A stretch of 52,686 bases of DNA from contig CAMXIK010000024.1 of the NCBI GenBank assembly GCA_947243855.1, positions 1 through 52,686 of the forward strand, written 5' to 3'. The notes below the pieces were generated by a model, which was not told where the DNA came from, did no database searches, and saw nothing but the letters and a program-made list of their open reading frames with translations. Shown in pieces: positions 26,260-33,858 of the stretch (positions are counted from its first letter, which is position 1; the number at the start of each line of letters is the position of its first letter). This DNA comes from an uncultured Lachnospiraceae bacterium (GTDB lineage: Bacteria; Bacillota; Clostridia; Lachnospirales; Lachnospiraceae). The position numbers and the translations under genes were made by a program.

Positions 26260-26586
26260 ATGGATGAGGTTAGATTTATAAAATTGAGAAATCAGGGGGC
26301 TTTTGTCGCCCGTATGCAGATTTCATGGAAGAAGTTGAATAGAGGCGGTACTTATGAGCAGGACGGGTATCATGATATATGTGTTGCGGCGGAACGCACA
26401 ATTGATTTGGCGGACACGGATATTCTCGACGGTGCAGATGTGACTTTGATCGTACATGTTGTAGCAGGCGGCCGCGTCTGGGCGCAGGACAGATTTACAT
26501 TTAACAGGGAATGCGGGAAAATGGCGTCATATTTAATCAAAGGCACAACTTTGAACCCGAGCATTAGATTGGAGAGTTATAAGTAG
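26260..26586 (+). CDS. Small beta-rich protein of unknown function
   Basis: About 108 residues from ATG 26260, preceded by GAAAGGGG. I do not recognise the family. The sequence alternates short strands (VRFIKLRNQGAFVARMQISW; DVTLIVHVVAGGRVWAQDRFTF) with a conserved-looking central ICVAAERTIDLADTDI. This resembles the N-terminal beta-sandwich of the PI-PLC-like protein at 43341, which also begins with YIKL and has a matching tail of strands; the likeness is visual only. It has no signal peptide or membrane segment. It stands alone between the redox operon and the activase-related gene. Confidence 0.5.
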   Translation: MDEVRFIKLRNQGAFVARMQISWKKLNRGGTYEQDGYHDICVAAERTIDLADTDILDGADVTLIVHVVAGGRVWAQDRFTFNRECGKMASYLIKGTTLNPSIRLESYK

Positions 26587-26630
26587 GTTTTTTATTGTAA
26601 AATTGTAAGCGTGACAGAGGGAGACAAGCG

Positions 26631-27869
26631 GTGAAGGGAGTAAACGGGGCGGAGTTTACAAAGAAAATGAAACATACGCATACGATCTTGCTGCCGGATA
26701 TGCTGCATTATCACAATGCGCTTTTACAGGCGGCCTTTGCTTCCAGCGGATATCACTTGGAGATCCTGCCGGAGGAAAAGAATCTGCCAGCCTACTCCCA
26801 GCCCTATATCAGCAGCGACTATTGCTTCCCGACGGTATTGATCCTCGGACAGGTTTTGGCGGCGCTTCATTCGGGGCGGTTTCAGTTGGATCAGATCGCT
26901 TTTATGGAACCGCAGGCTGGGGGAGCGTGCCGCGCCGGAAATATTTACAATGCGATCATAGAAAGTCTGAAAAAGGCCGGGTACAGTCAGATTCCGGTTA
27001 TTTCCCTCAATGCCTTCGGGCAGTATAAACATCCGGGTTTTACGATTACGCCAAAGCTGTTATTTAGCGCTGTCGCGGCGGTGTGTTACGGGGATTTGCT
27101 GATGACGCTGTACCAGCAGGTAAGGCCCTATGAGCGCAGGCAGGGCGAGGCGAAAGCGTGTTGGGAGCGATGGAACGACAAATTGTGCGGGGAAATCAAA
27201 GCGGGAAAAAATATTTCTACAATGAAACGAAAAGAGCGGTATCGGCAGATTGTTCTTGATTTTGCAAAGATTCCGGTGGAAAATAGGAAGGTTCGGAAGG
27301 TCGGGATTGTGGGGGAGATTTATATTAAATTTTCCCCTATTGGGAACGAGCATTTGGAACAGTTTTTGCAGGAGCAGGGCTGCGCCTACCGCATGGGCGG
27401 ATTTGTCAACTATTGTATCTATTTGGTAGATAGCGAACGGGAAGACCAGAAGCTTTGCGGCGCGGGAAGGATGGCGCGGAAGGCATGTGATATGGCGTTC
27501 GGTTATCTGCTCCGCATACAAGATGATATCAATCGGAGTATTGCGGAGGGAAGCCGCTTTTTGCCGGACGCGGATTTCGCAGCCATGAAAGAACTGGCGG
27601 AGCCGATTATCAACAAAGGATGCCGTACGGGAGACGGCTGGCTTGTCGCGGCGGAGGCTGCGGATCTGGCGGAAAAAGGTTGCGAGAGTATTTTAATCGT
27701 ACATCCTTTCGGCTGCCTTGTCAGCCACGTATGCGAGCGGGGGATTGTGAAAAAAATGCACGAACGGTATCCGAAGGTGAATATACAGACCGTGGAATAT
27801 GATTACGATTCCGCCCGTGCCCTGCGGGAGAGCCGTATTTTACTGGGGATTGGCGGTGGGAAAACCTAG
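26631..27869 (+). CDS. Stand-alone activase-related 2-hydroxyacyl-CoA dehydratase-like module
   Basis: A 412-residue protein that matches the middle/C-terminal part (DUF2229 and HgdB-like region) of the large acyl-CoA dehydratase activase-related proteins. Visible marks are a DYCFPTVLILGQVL segment, a GACRAGNIYNA cysteine motif, VGIVGEIYIKFSP and SHVCERG. The usual N-terminal BcrAD/BadFG ATPase domain is absent. These cysteines likely bind a 4Fe-4S cluster. No activase or dehydratase partner is next to it. The GTG start at 26631 has GGGAG at 26619-26623; an ATG at 26667 is an alternative. Its reaction is unknown. Confidence 0.7.
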   Translation: MKGVNGAEFTKKMKHTHTILLPDMLHYHNALLQAAFASSGYHLEILPEEKNLPAYSQPYISSDYCFPTVLILGQVLAALHSGRFQLDQIAFMEPQAGGACRAGNIYNAIIESLKKAGYSQIPVISLNAFGQYKHPGFTITPKLLFSAVAAVCYGDLLMTLYQQVRPYERRQGEAKACWERWNDKLCGEIKAGKNISTMKRKERYRQIVLDFAKIPVENRKVRKVGIVGEIYIKFSPIGNEHLEQFLQEQGCAYRMGGFVNYCIYLVDSEREDQKLCGAGRMARKACDMAFGYLLRIQDDINRSIAEGSRFLPDADFAAMKELAEPIINKGCRTGDGWLVAAEAADLAEKGCESILIVHPFGCLVSHVCERGIVKKMHERYPKVNIQTVEYDYDSARALRESRILLGIGGGKT

Positions 27870-27995
27870 ACGGAGCTGTTTGCTATCGTAGTGGTGTAGA
27901 TTGCTTTTTGCAGTTGGATATGGTAAGGGCTTTCCAGTGTAAACCAATAAATCGGAATTTGTAGGGATGAATATGTATGAAAAGGAGAAAGAAAA

Positions 27996-28256
27996 ATGCC
28001 GGAAATATCATTGTTTTTTGGAATAAGAGTTACAATGTATTATGATGAGCATAACCCACCACATTTCCATGCAGAATATAATGGAAATAAGGCTTTGGTA
28101 GAAATTGAAGAAGCTAGAGTTATAAAAGGAGCATTGCCGTCGAGGCAGTTAAAGTTGGTTTTGGCTTGGTGCGTATTGCATCAGGATGAATTGATGCAAA
28201 ATTGGGAATTAGCCAAAGATGGTAAACTCCTTAATAAAATTGCGCCATTGATGTAA
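27996..28256 (+). CDS. DUF4160 domain-containing protein
   Basis: An 86-residue protein with the DUF4160 signature: ISLFFGIRVTMYYDEHNPPHFHAEYNGNKALVEI. The paired histidines (HFHA) and an acidic Y-D-E stretch suggest a metal or nucleic acid site. ATG 27996 is preceded by a GGAG-like site. It sits 12 bases in front of a DUF2442 gene. This two-gene pairing is found repeatedly in bacteria and behaves like a toxin-antitoxin candidate; the roles of the two are unproven. The base composition is more AT-rich than the flanking genes. Confidence 0.8.
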   Translation: MPEISLFFGIRVTMYYDEHNPPHFHAEYNGNKALVEIEEARVIKGALPSRQLKLVLAWCVLHQDELMQNWELAKDGKLLNKIAPLM

Positions 28257-28268
28257 AGGAGGATGAAT

Positions 28269-28544
28269 ATGTTTCCTAAAATTGTTCAAGTTCTTCCTAC
28301 GGAAGAATATACTGTTTATGTTTATTTTGAAGATGGTAAAATAGTATGTTATGATGTAAAACCATTGCTGGAGAAGGAAGTATTTGCTGTTTTAAGGGAA
28401 ATAGAATGTTTTATAAAAACCTGTACAATAATGAACGATACTTTGGCATGGGACATATCAGGAAATAGGGATAGTACAAAATGTATTGATATTGCTCCGG
28501 ACACGTTATATATGTTGGATGCGGTAAAAGAGAAAATAGCATAA
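28269..28544 (+). CDS. DUF2442 domain-containing protein
   Basis: A 91-residue protein of the DUF2442 type (VQVLPTEEYTVYVYFEDGKIVCYDVKPLLEKEVFAVL), a small fold that in some systems acts as DNA-binding or antitoxin partner. I prefer ATG 28269, six bases after AGGAGG; ATG 28263 abuts that site directly. The gene follows the DUF4160 gene and ends shortly before a large, poorly understood intergenic region. The pair is candidate, not confirmed, as toxin-antitoxin. Confidence 0.78.
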   Translation: MFPKIVQVLPTEEYTVYVYFEDGKIVCYDVKPLLEKEVFAVLREIECFIKTCTIMNDTLAWDISGNRDSTKCIDIAPDTLYMLDAVKEKIA

Positions 28545-28764
28545 TGTTCCCGTTTGCCGGTCTAATAAAAAACAGAATGTCCTTATAGAACATCTTGACA
28601 CTATCTTTATAAGATCTATTTTTTACAGTTTTTTCATGTCCAGTTACTACGGTCGTATGTCCAGATACAACAACCGTTCTTTTTTTTCTGTGATTTCTGC
28701 CGATAAAATAGATGAGAAAAAGTAATCCTAATGACAGAAAGAAAACGGCACGGGGAGAAGCGGG
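28545..28764. other. Intergenic region with coding-like remnant and small ORF
   Basis: These 220 bases precede the LytTR regulator. The plus strand has TTGACA (28595-28600) and TATTTT (28617-28622) 16 apart, then a 29-codon frame from ATG 28636 to TAA 28725 (MSSYYGRMSRYNN...) without a good ribosome binding site. The minus strand is open across the whole region and reads a membrane helix (VFFLSLGLLFLIYFIG) followed by RNHRKKRTVVVSGHTTVV, but lacks a start codon. I think one strand holds a decayed gene, but cannot tell which. Confidence 0.3.
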
Positions 28765-29517
28765 TTGAATATAGCGGTTTGCGACGATGAGGAAAAGATA
28801 CGTTATCTGATCAGAAAATTGATAGAAAAGCAGGAGCAGGACTGTCGGATCATGGAGTTTTCTTCCGGCGGGGAACTATTGAAATTTTGGCGGCAAGAGA
28901 ATAGGGAGCAGATAGATATTTTATTTTTGGATATTTCCATGGACGGAGCAGACGGCATGGAAACGGCGGAACAGATCAGGGATTGGAAGGTGGAAAGGAA
29001 CGAGCCGCTTTGGGGCGGCTTACCTTTGTTGATCTTTGTAACAGGATATCCGGAGTATATGCCGAAGGCTTTTTCCGTCAATGCGTTTCAATATTTGGTG
29101 AAGCCCATAGACGAGAGGGAGTTTGCGGACGCGCTGGCAAAGGCGTTTCGGGAGTGCCGTTATCTGGAAGCCAAAAAGAACGCGGAGCCGAGGGAAATAT
29201 TGATTCGAAACGGGAATGTGACAAGAAAAATTCCAGCGGACGACATTTATTATATCGAGAGCAATAACAGGAAAATAATGGTATGTCTGCAGGAGGAAGA
29301 AATCGGCTGTTACGGAAAAATCAGCGAGATGGAGCAGGAGCTGCAGGAAGGGTTTTTCCGGATTCACAGGGGATATCTTGTTAATATGAAGTATGTGGAA
29401 CGATACAGCCGGACTGAAGTGCAGATGAAAAACGGGAAACGCCTCCTGATCTCCAAATACAAGTATCAGGATTTCATAAAGGCTTATCTGGAATATATTT
29501 CGGAGGACGGCGGATGA
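28765..29517 (+). CDS. LytTR-type response regulator
   Basis: A 250-residue regulator with a receiver domain (VCDDEEKIRYL, phospho-acceptor Asp56 in FLDISMDG, Lys in LVKPIDEREF) and a C-terminal LytTR DNA-binding domain (about 145-245: ILIRNGNVTRKIPADDIYYIESNNRKI, FFRIHRGYLVNM). Such AgrA/VirR-like regulators bind direct repeats. The start is TTG 28765, with GGGGAGAAG upstream. It overlaps the sensor kinase gene by four bases (ATGA). No AgrB or AgrD gene is beside it, so the signal may be other than a peptide pheromone. Confidence 0.88.
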   Translation: MNIAVCDDEEKIRYLIRKLIEKQEQDCRIMEFSSGGELLKFWRQENREQIDILFLDISMDGADGMETAEQIRDWKVERNEPLWGGLPLLIFVTGYPEYMPKAFSVNAFQYLVKPIDEREFADALAKAFRECRYLEAKKNAEPREILIRNGNVTRKIPADDIYYIESNNRKIMVCLQEEEIGCYGKISEMEQELQEGFFRIHRGYLVNMKYVERYSRTEVQMKNGKRLLISKYKYQDFIKAYLEYISEDGG

Positions 29518-30923
29518 GTCTCGAAAAATTTGTATTATACAGCAACATAGGCGGAGGATTTCACAAAGTTCTGCAAGTTATACTTTTTTTGGTTATTTGG
29601 GATATTTTTTACCGGCCTGAAAGAGGAAGAAGGGCATTGTTTCTGGCAGGAGGCTTTGCGGCTGTGAACGTTCTTTTGTATGTTTGCCCAATCGTTCCGG
29701 GATGGGCCAGATATGTTGTGTGCGCGGCGCTTGTGTTGGGATATTGCCGTGTCAGATACAAAGGGTGCATGGAAAAAGCCGTTTTTACCTTGCTTTTATT
29801 TTACAATTTCCACGGGATGAGCTTTTTGATTGCAAGCAGTATCTATCAGGTTTTGGTGGATGCAATGCTGGGCGGGCTGGATGTGCAGGATGCAGGGTAT
29901 ATGGCGCAGATGTATCAGGTTCAGATCGTCGGGCAGATGTTTAATCTGTTGTTATATACGTTGGTATTTATTGTTATGATTTATATTTTGAAAAAGATTG
30001 TAAACAGTCCGCTTACCATGAATTTGCAGGATGTGGTTTTTTTGTCCGCCCTCAATGTGGTGGGCAGTATGCTGACATGGATTGTCATTGATCTCTCTGC
30101 GGTGCCGATAGAGCAGGAGATTTTTTTTCTTTTTACCCAGAAAAGGGAAATGGTTTGGAAGATTCCAATGCTTGCGGTTCTGCTCTATGCTGGGGAGATT
30201 TCGGCCATTATAATATTTCAACGATATAAGGAATTACAAGGCGAAAAGGAAAAGAATTTCGTGGAAAAACAGCAGATGAAAGCCATGCAGAGGAGGCTGG
30301 AAGAGGCGGAACATTTCTACGGGAGTATTCGCAAAGCAAGGCATGAAATGAAAAGCCATATGGCGAATATTAAGGGTCTTGTCGCAGGGGAAAAGTACGG
30401 GGAAGTGGAAAAATACATCGGAAAGTTAGATGAGACCATACAGGAGCTGGACTATAAATTCAGCACAGGAAACGCGGTGACGGACGTTATCATCAACGAC
30501 AAATACCGGCGGGCGGCAAAGGCCGGGATTATATTTGGCGTACAATTCGCATACAAGGAAACGGATACGATCTCTGCGTTTGATATGGGAATTGTGCTGC
30601 ATAACCTTTTGGATAATGCCATAGAAGCCAGTGAAAAGCTGGAACAGGAAAAGCGCCGGATCAGCCTGAACCTGAGAAGGAAGGAACATTTTCTGCTGAT
30701 AGAGGTGGAGAACAATTTTGACGGAAAGCTGGCGTGGAAAAACGGGGAGACGCTTCCAGCAACGACGAAGCAGAGCGGTCTGCCAGATATCCTGATGGAG
30801 CACGGCATTGGATTGAAAAATGTAAAAGAGGTGGCGGAACGGTATCTGGGATATATGGATGTTAAGGCGGAGGGAGAAATATTTAAGGTAACGGTGATGC
30901 TGCAGCAGAAGGAAATATCTTAA
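29514..30923 (+). CDS. GHKL-type sensor histidine kinase
   Basis: A 469-residue kinase. Residues 1-230 contain about six or seven membrane helices. Then come a coiled coil (QRRLEEAEHFYGSIRKA), an H-box (ARHEMKSHMANIKGLV, phospho-His277) and the ATP-binding domain with N-box LHNLLDNAIEASEKLEQ and G-box GIGLKNVKEVAERYLG. The form is AgrC-like. It phosphorylates the LytTR protein encoded just upstream. The gene start overlaps that stop by four bases, indicating translational coupling. Confidence 0.88.
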   Translation: MSLEKFVLYSNIGGGFHKVLQVILFLVIWDIFYRPERGRRALFLAGGFAAVNVLLYVCPIVPGWARYVVCAALVLGYCRVRYKGCMEKAVFTLLLFYNFHGMSFLIASSIYQVLVDAMLGGLDVQDAGYMAQMYQVQIVGQMFNLLLYTLVFIVMIYILKKIVNSPLTMNLQDVVFLSALNVVGSMLTWIVIDLSAVPIEQEIFFLFTQKREMVWKIPMLAVLLYAGEISAIIIFQRYKELQGEKEKNFVEKQQMKAMQRRLEEAEHFYGSIRKARHEMKSHMANIKGLVAGEKYGEVEKYIGKLDETIQELDYKFSTGNAVTDVIINDKYRRAAKAGIIFGVQFAYKETDTISAFDMGIVLHNLLDNAIEASEKLEQEKRRISLNLRRKEHFLLIEVENNFDGKLAWKNGETLPATTKQSGLPDILMEHGIGLKNVKEVAERYLGYMDVKAEGEIFKVTVMLQQKEIS

Positions 30924-30954
30924 TAGTTGAAAAATAAAAAGGAGGCGGAGAAAA

Positions 30955-31683
30955 ATGATAAATTTAGGAGACATGACCGGAACAATGGTATTTTCTTCAT
31001 CAGGAAATTACATAGTAGGCGCGTCAGAGAAGGTAAATGCGGAATTTCAGAAAAGGTGTCAGAATAAATTTGTTTATGCTGCAGAGAAAACGGAAGGTAC
31101 GCGGGAATTATCGGAAGCGGAAGAAATGGAACTGTTTAAGAAGGAATTTTATGAAGACCTTTCTAAAGTCACCAACCATAGGACAGTGAGCAATGCGGCC
31201 GTCAATATATCGGAAGCGGCATTTAAGGCGATGAAGGATGACCCGCAATACAGGGAGAAGGTGCTTTCACTGATCCAGAGGGATTGGGGAGATTCCTACG
31301 CGCCAAGGAATTGTTCCGTGCTGATAACAGTCGGTGCGACTCTGAATGAGTACAGGGCGGATTCGTGGCCTGTAGGCTATGATTCGGAATTTGATGTGCG
31401 GTCACAGGACAGCTTCTATAAGAGGACAAGTGAAAAGAAAAACAAGCAGAAGGAACTTCTGGAAGAATATTTGGAAAAGCGGGCGCAGATGAAAGAATTT
31501 CAGAAAGAAGCGCTGGATAAAAAGATTGCGCAACAGGAATATGAGAGAAGCAGGCGAATACATCCGTGGAGCATTGAACGACGGATAGCGGCGGCGTCCG
31601 AGGCCTATGATGTAAATGCAATGATCGAAGATGTCAATAAGGCATTTGCAAATCCCGATTGTTCATGGTATTTTCATAAATGA
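30955..31683 (+). CDS. Hypothetical 242-residue protein
   Basis: I do not recognise the family with confidence; it may be one of the uncharacterised Lachnospiraceae proteins of the DUF6033 kind. Features: an N-terminal 40 residues with no signal peptide; a central, better conserved-looking block (HRTVSNAAVNISEAAFKAMKDDP, REKVLSLIQRDW, CSVLITVGATLNEYRADSW); and a charged coiled coil (about 160-205, KKNKQKELLEEYLEKRAQMKEF). The ATG has an AAGGAGG site at 30941-30947. It is separated by a strong bidirectional terminator from the restriction endonuclease gene on the other strand. Confidence 0.6.
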   Translation: MINLGDMTGTMVFSSSGNYIVGASEKVNAEFQKRCQNKFVYAAEKTEGTRELSEAEEMELFKKEFYEDLSKVTNHRTVSNAAVNISEAAFKAMKDDPQYREKVLSLIQRDWGDSYAPRNCSVLITVGATLNEYRADSWPVGYDSEFDVRSQDSFYKRTSEKKNKQKELLEEYLEKRAQMKEFQKEALDKKIAQQEYERSRRIHPWSIERRIAAASEAYDVNAMIEDVNKAFANPDCSWYFHK

Positions 31684-31686
31684 CGG

Positions 31687-31717
31687 ATACAGAAGGAAAT
31701 GTGATTTCCTTCTGTAT
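31687..31717. terminator. Bidirectional terminator
   Basis: ATACAGAAGGAAAT (31687-31700) pairs perfectly with ATTTCCTTCTGTAT (31704-31717) around GTG. It lies exactly between two convergent genes. Confidence 0.8.
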
Positions 31718-32530
31718 TTAGAAAACCGAGTTGATATCATCTATGATACGGTCAAGGGAGGCAATGTTTGGAACGCAGGTTTCTTTGGCAACATAGGAGA
31801 AATCAAAAAAGTGAAACATTGCCGCAATCTGCGGGTTGGTTAGTTCGTTATAAAAATCTGCGGTAATAAAGCAAACGAGGATTTTTTTCGTTGCTGTGTA
31901 TGCCAGCCCATATTTTGTCGCAGGACAGTTTAGATTGTCATCTTTGTGATCACAGTTACAAGTTGCCAAATCACATAAAAGTTTCCATTTGTAAGTTTGC
32001 CCGGCTCTTTCACGGCAGGACGTCTTGCAGGAAAGATTCATGATGGGGGTATTGGCATCGGGAGAGTAGACAAGTATATCGGAATCTGGTTTTTGAATAT
32101 CGTCTCCTACCCGAATGGCAGCATATTCCTCAATCAAATTTTTGGTGGATGTAGTTACGATAACATTTTTGGCGATGTTACCCAATAAAACATTTTTGGC
32201 TAAAACGTATGCGATCATTTGCTGAAATATGTTTCCGGCAGCGGATTTTCGCGCTTGGGAAGCATCTTGAATTTCGTCGCGATTTATTCTATCATTGATT
32301 TTGGTTTCGACAAGAGACTCTGCGCCGCGCATGACGTCATGAAGGTGGGATAAAACCAATTTGTATGCTTGCTTTTGAGCTTCAGCCTCCGTTGTTCCTT
32401 CACTGATAAGTCCGTCTTTGATTTCATTCCATTTCTGATTGAGAGCTGGAAGCGCAGCGGAAAAATAAGTGTTGGTTTCTAACTTTTCTATGAGGGCGGA
32501 ACATTTTTGACGGCATTCTTCACTGGGCAT
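31718..32530 (-). CDS. Type II restriction endonuclease, CCGG-family (BsaWI-like)
   Basis: A 270-residue nuclease. Pro148-Asp149-x-Asp151 is followed by Ser167-Cys168-Lys169-Thr-Ser171-x-Arg173-Glu174-Arg175. The SxK form, in which the acidic residue of PD-(D/E)xK is displaced, and the following R-E/D-R element are hallmarks of enzymes that cut around CCGG (Cfr10I, NgoMIV, Bse634I and BsaWI). The first half is helical. ATG 32530 has GGAG seven bases upstream and a TATAAT promoter before that. No DNA methyltransferase or controller gene lies near it. BsaWI itself recognises W^CCGGW; the specificity here is inferred only as CCGG-containing. Confidence 0.72.
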   Translation of the reverse strand: MPSEECRQKCSALIEKLETNTYFSAALPALNQKWNEIKDGLISEGTTEAEAQKQAYKLVLSHLHDVMRGAESLVETKINDRINRDEIQDASQARKSAAGNIFQQMIAYVLAKNVLLGNIAKNVIVTTSTKNLIEEYAAIRVGDDIQKPDSDILVYSPDANTPIMNLSCKTSCRERAGQTYKWKLLCDLATCNCDHKDDNLNCPATKYGLAYTATKKILVCFITADFYNELTNPQIAAMFHFFDFSYVAKETCVPNIASLDRIIDDINSVF

Positions 32531-32612
32531 ATGTTTTCTCCTAACTTATTTTTGAATTTATTATAGCGGAAAAAGTCGAAAATGTACATATCGGGAAAGG
32601 CTGGGATCGAGA

Positions 32613-33281
32613 ATGAGAAAATTTACTGTAGAGGGTAAAACGGTTTCTGTCTATTCGGGCAGGAAGAAGGATGGCCCGATTGTATATTTGAATACCTATG
32701 CGGGAGAGGGCGGACAGGTGTATCAGGCGCTGCAGGACAATGGCTGTCATGATGTTACGCTGGCAGTCATCAGCGGTTTGGACTGGAACCATGACATGGC
32801 TCCGTGGGAAATTCCGCCGATTTCGGAGAAAGATCCGCCCTGCACGGCGGGCGCGGATGAGTATCTGCGGCTTTTGACAGAGGAAATTGTACCGGAGGCA
32901 GAGCGTAAGCTGTCCGGAAAAGTTTTGTGGAGAGGGCTTGCGGGGTATTCCCTTGCGGGGCTTTTCGCTTTTTATGCGCTGTATCAGACGGATTTCTTTT
33001 CAAGAATTGCCAGCGTGTCCGGTTCGCTCTGGTTTCCGGGGTTTTTGGAATATGTGCTGTCCCATGAAATGAAGAGGAAACCGGATTGCCTGTATCTTTC
33101 TGTGGGCGATCGGGAGTGCAGGACAAAGAATCCTTATTTGAGGACGGTGCAGGAGCGCACGGAGCAGATCGCGGCCTTTTGCAGCGGCAGGAATATGGAG
33201 ACAATTTTCCAGTTGAATCCGGGAAACCATTTCCAAAATGCCGTCCAGAGGATGGCGTCTGGTATTTCGCAGCTTTGCTAA
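32613..33281 (+). CDS. Alpha/beta hydrolase, esterase family
   Basis: A 222-residue protein. The nucleophile elbow is GYSLAG, giving Ser in a G-x-S-x-x-G turn; a D near LSVGDRE and a histidine near NPGNHF complete a plausible catalytic triad. The closest named group I know is esterases like the Fes/IroE siderophore hydrolases, but the substrate is open. No signal peptide. ATG 32613 has only a weak site. It lies between the restriction endonuclease (other strand) and the macro-domain gene. Confidence 0.78.
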   Translation: MRKFTVEGKTVSVYSGRKKDGPIVYLNTYAGEGGQVYQALQDNGCHDVTLAVISGLDWNHDMAPWEIPPISEKDPPCTAGADEYLRLLTEEIVPEAERKLSGKVLWRGLAGYSLAGLFAFYALYQTDFFSRIASVSGSLWFPGFLEYVLSHEMKRKPDCLYLSVGDRECRTKNPYLRTVQERTEQIAAFCSGRNMETIFQLNPGNHFQNAVQRMASGISQLC

Positions 33282-33332
33282 GGGCGCATATCTATTATGA
33301 TATAAATTTTGGAATATTACGGGAGGATGACA

Positions 33333-33854
33333 ATGATAAAAACGGTGAAGGGCGATATTACGAAGATCACGGATGTGCAGGCGATCGTCAATGCGGCGAA
33401 TGAGAGTCTGCTTGGCGGCGGAGGCGTAGATGGGGCGATACACAGGGCAGCGGGGCCGCAGCTCTTGGAGGAATGCCGGACGCTTCACGGCTGTCCGACG
33501 GGGCAGGCAAAATTGACAAAAGCATATGATCTGCCCTGCGATTATGTGATTCATACGGTCGGCCCTATTTGGCACGGCGGTGCAAACGGGGAGCCGGAGA
33601 AACTGGCCTCCTGTTATTTTAATTCGCTGAGGCTTGCCAAGGAGAACGGCATCCGCACGATCGCGTTTCCGTCAATTTCAACGGGCGTTTATGGCTATCC
33701 GGTAGAGAAGGCGGCGAAGGAAGCGGTCAAGGCAGTGCGCCAGTTCCTTGCGCAGTTTCCGGATGCGATCGATTTGGTCGAATGGGTGCTGTTTGACGAT
33801 AGAACATTGGCGGCGTATGAGGGAGAGGTTACTCTTAAAAAGATAGGGAGATAA
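33333..33854 (+). CDS. Macro-domain ADP-ribose hydrolase (O-acetyl-ADP-ribose deacetylase type)
   Basis: A 173-residue single macro domain (YmdB/MacroD type). The substrate loops are clear: GDIT, then [31 protein letters not shown], and the later [14 protein letters not shown]. These proteins remove O-acetyl or ADP-ribose groups, or bind ADP-ribose. ATG 33333 has GGGAGG at 33321-33326. The stop is five bases from the helicase-nuclease gene, so the two are likely co-transcribed. A matching ADP-ribosyltransferase such as DarT is not visible here. Confidence 0.88.
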   Translation: MIKTVKGDITKITDVQAIVNAANESLLGGGGVDGAIHRAAGPQLLEECRTLHGCPTGQAKLTKAYDLPCDYVIHTVGPIWHGGANGEPEKLASCYFNSLRLAKENGIRTIAFPSISTGVYGYPVEKAAKEAVKAVRQFLAQFPDAIDLVEWVLFDDRTLAAYEGEVTLKKIGR

Positions 33855-33858
33855 ACGG

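Noticed and set aside
28765..30923. Agr-type quorum-sensing locus
   Set aside because: The kinase and regulator look AgrC/AgrA-like, but no AgrB protease or AgrD peptide gene is beside them.
33333..33854. DarTG toxin-antitoxin assignment for the macro domain
   Set aside because: No DarT ADP-ribosyltransferase is adjacent and the macro domain matches the YmdB/MacroD type.
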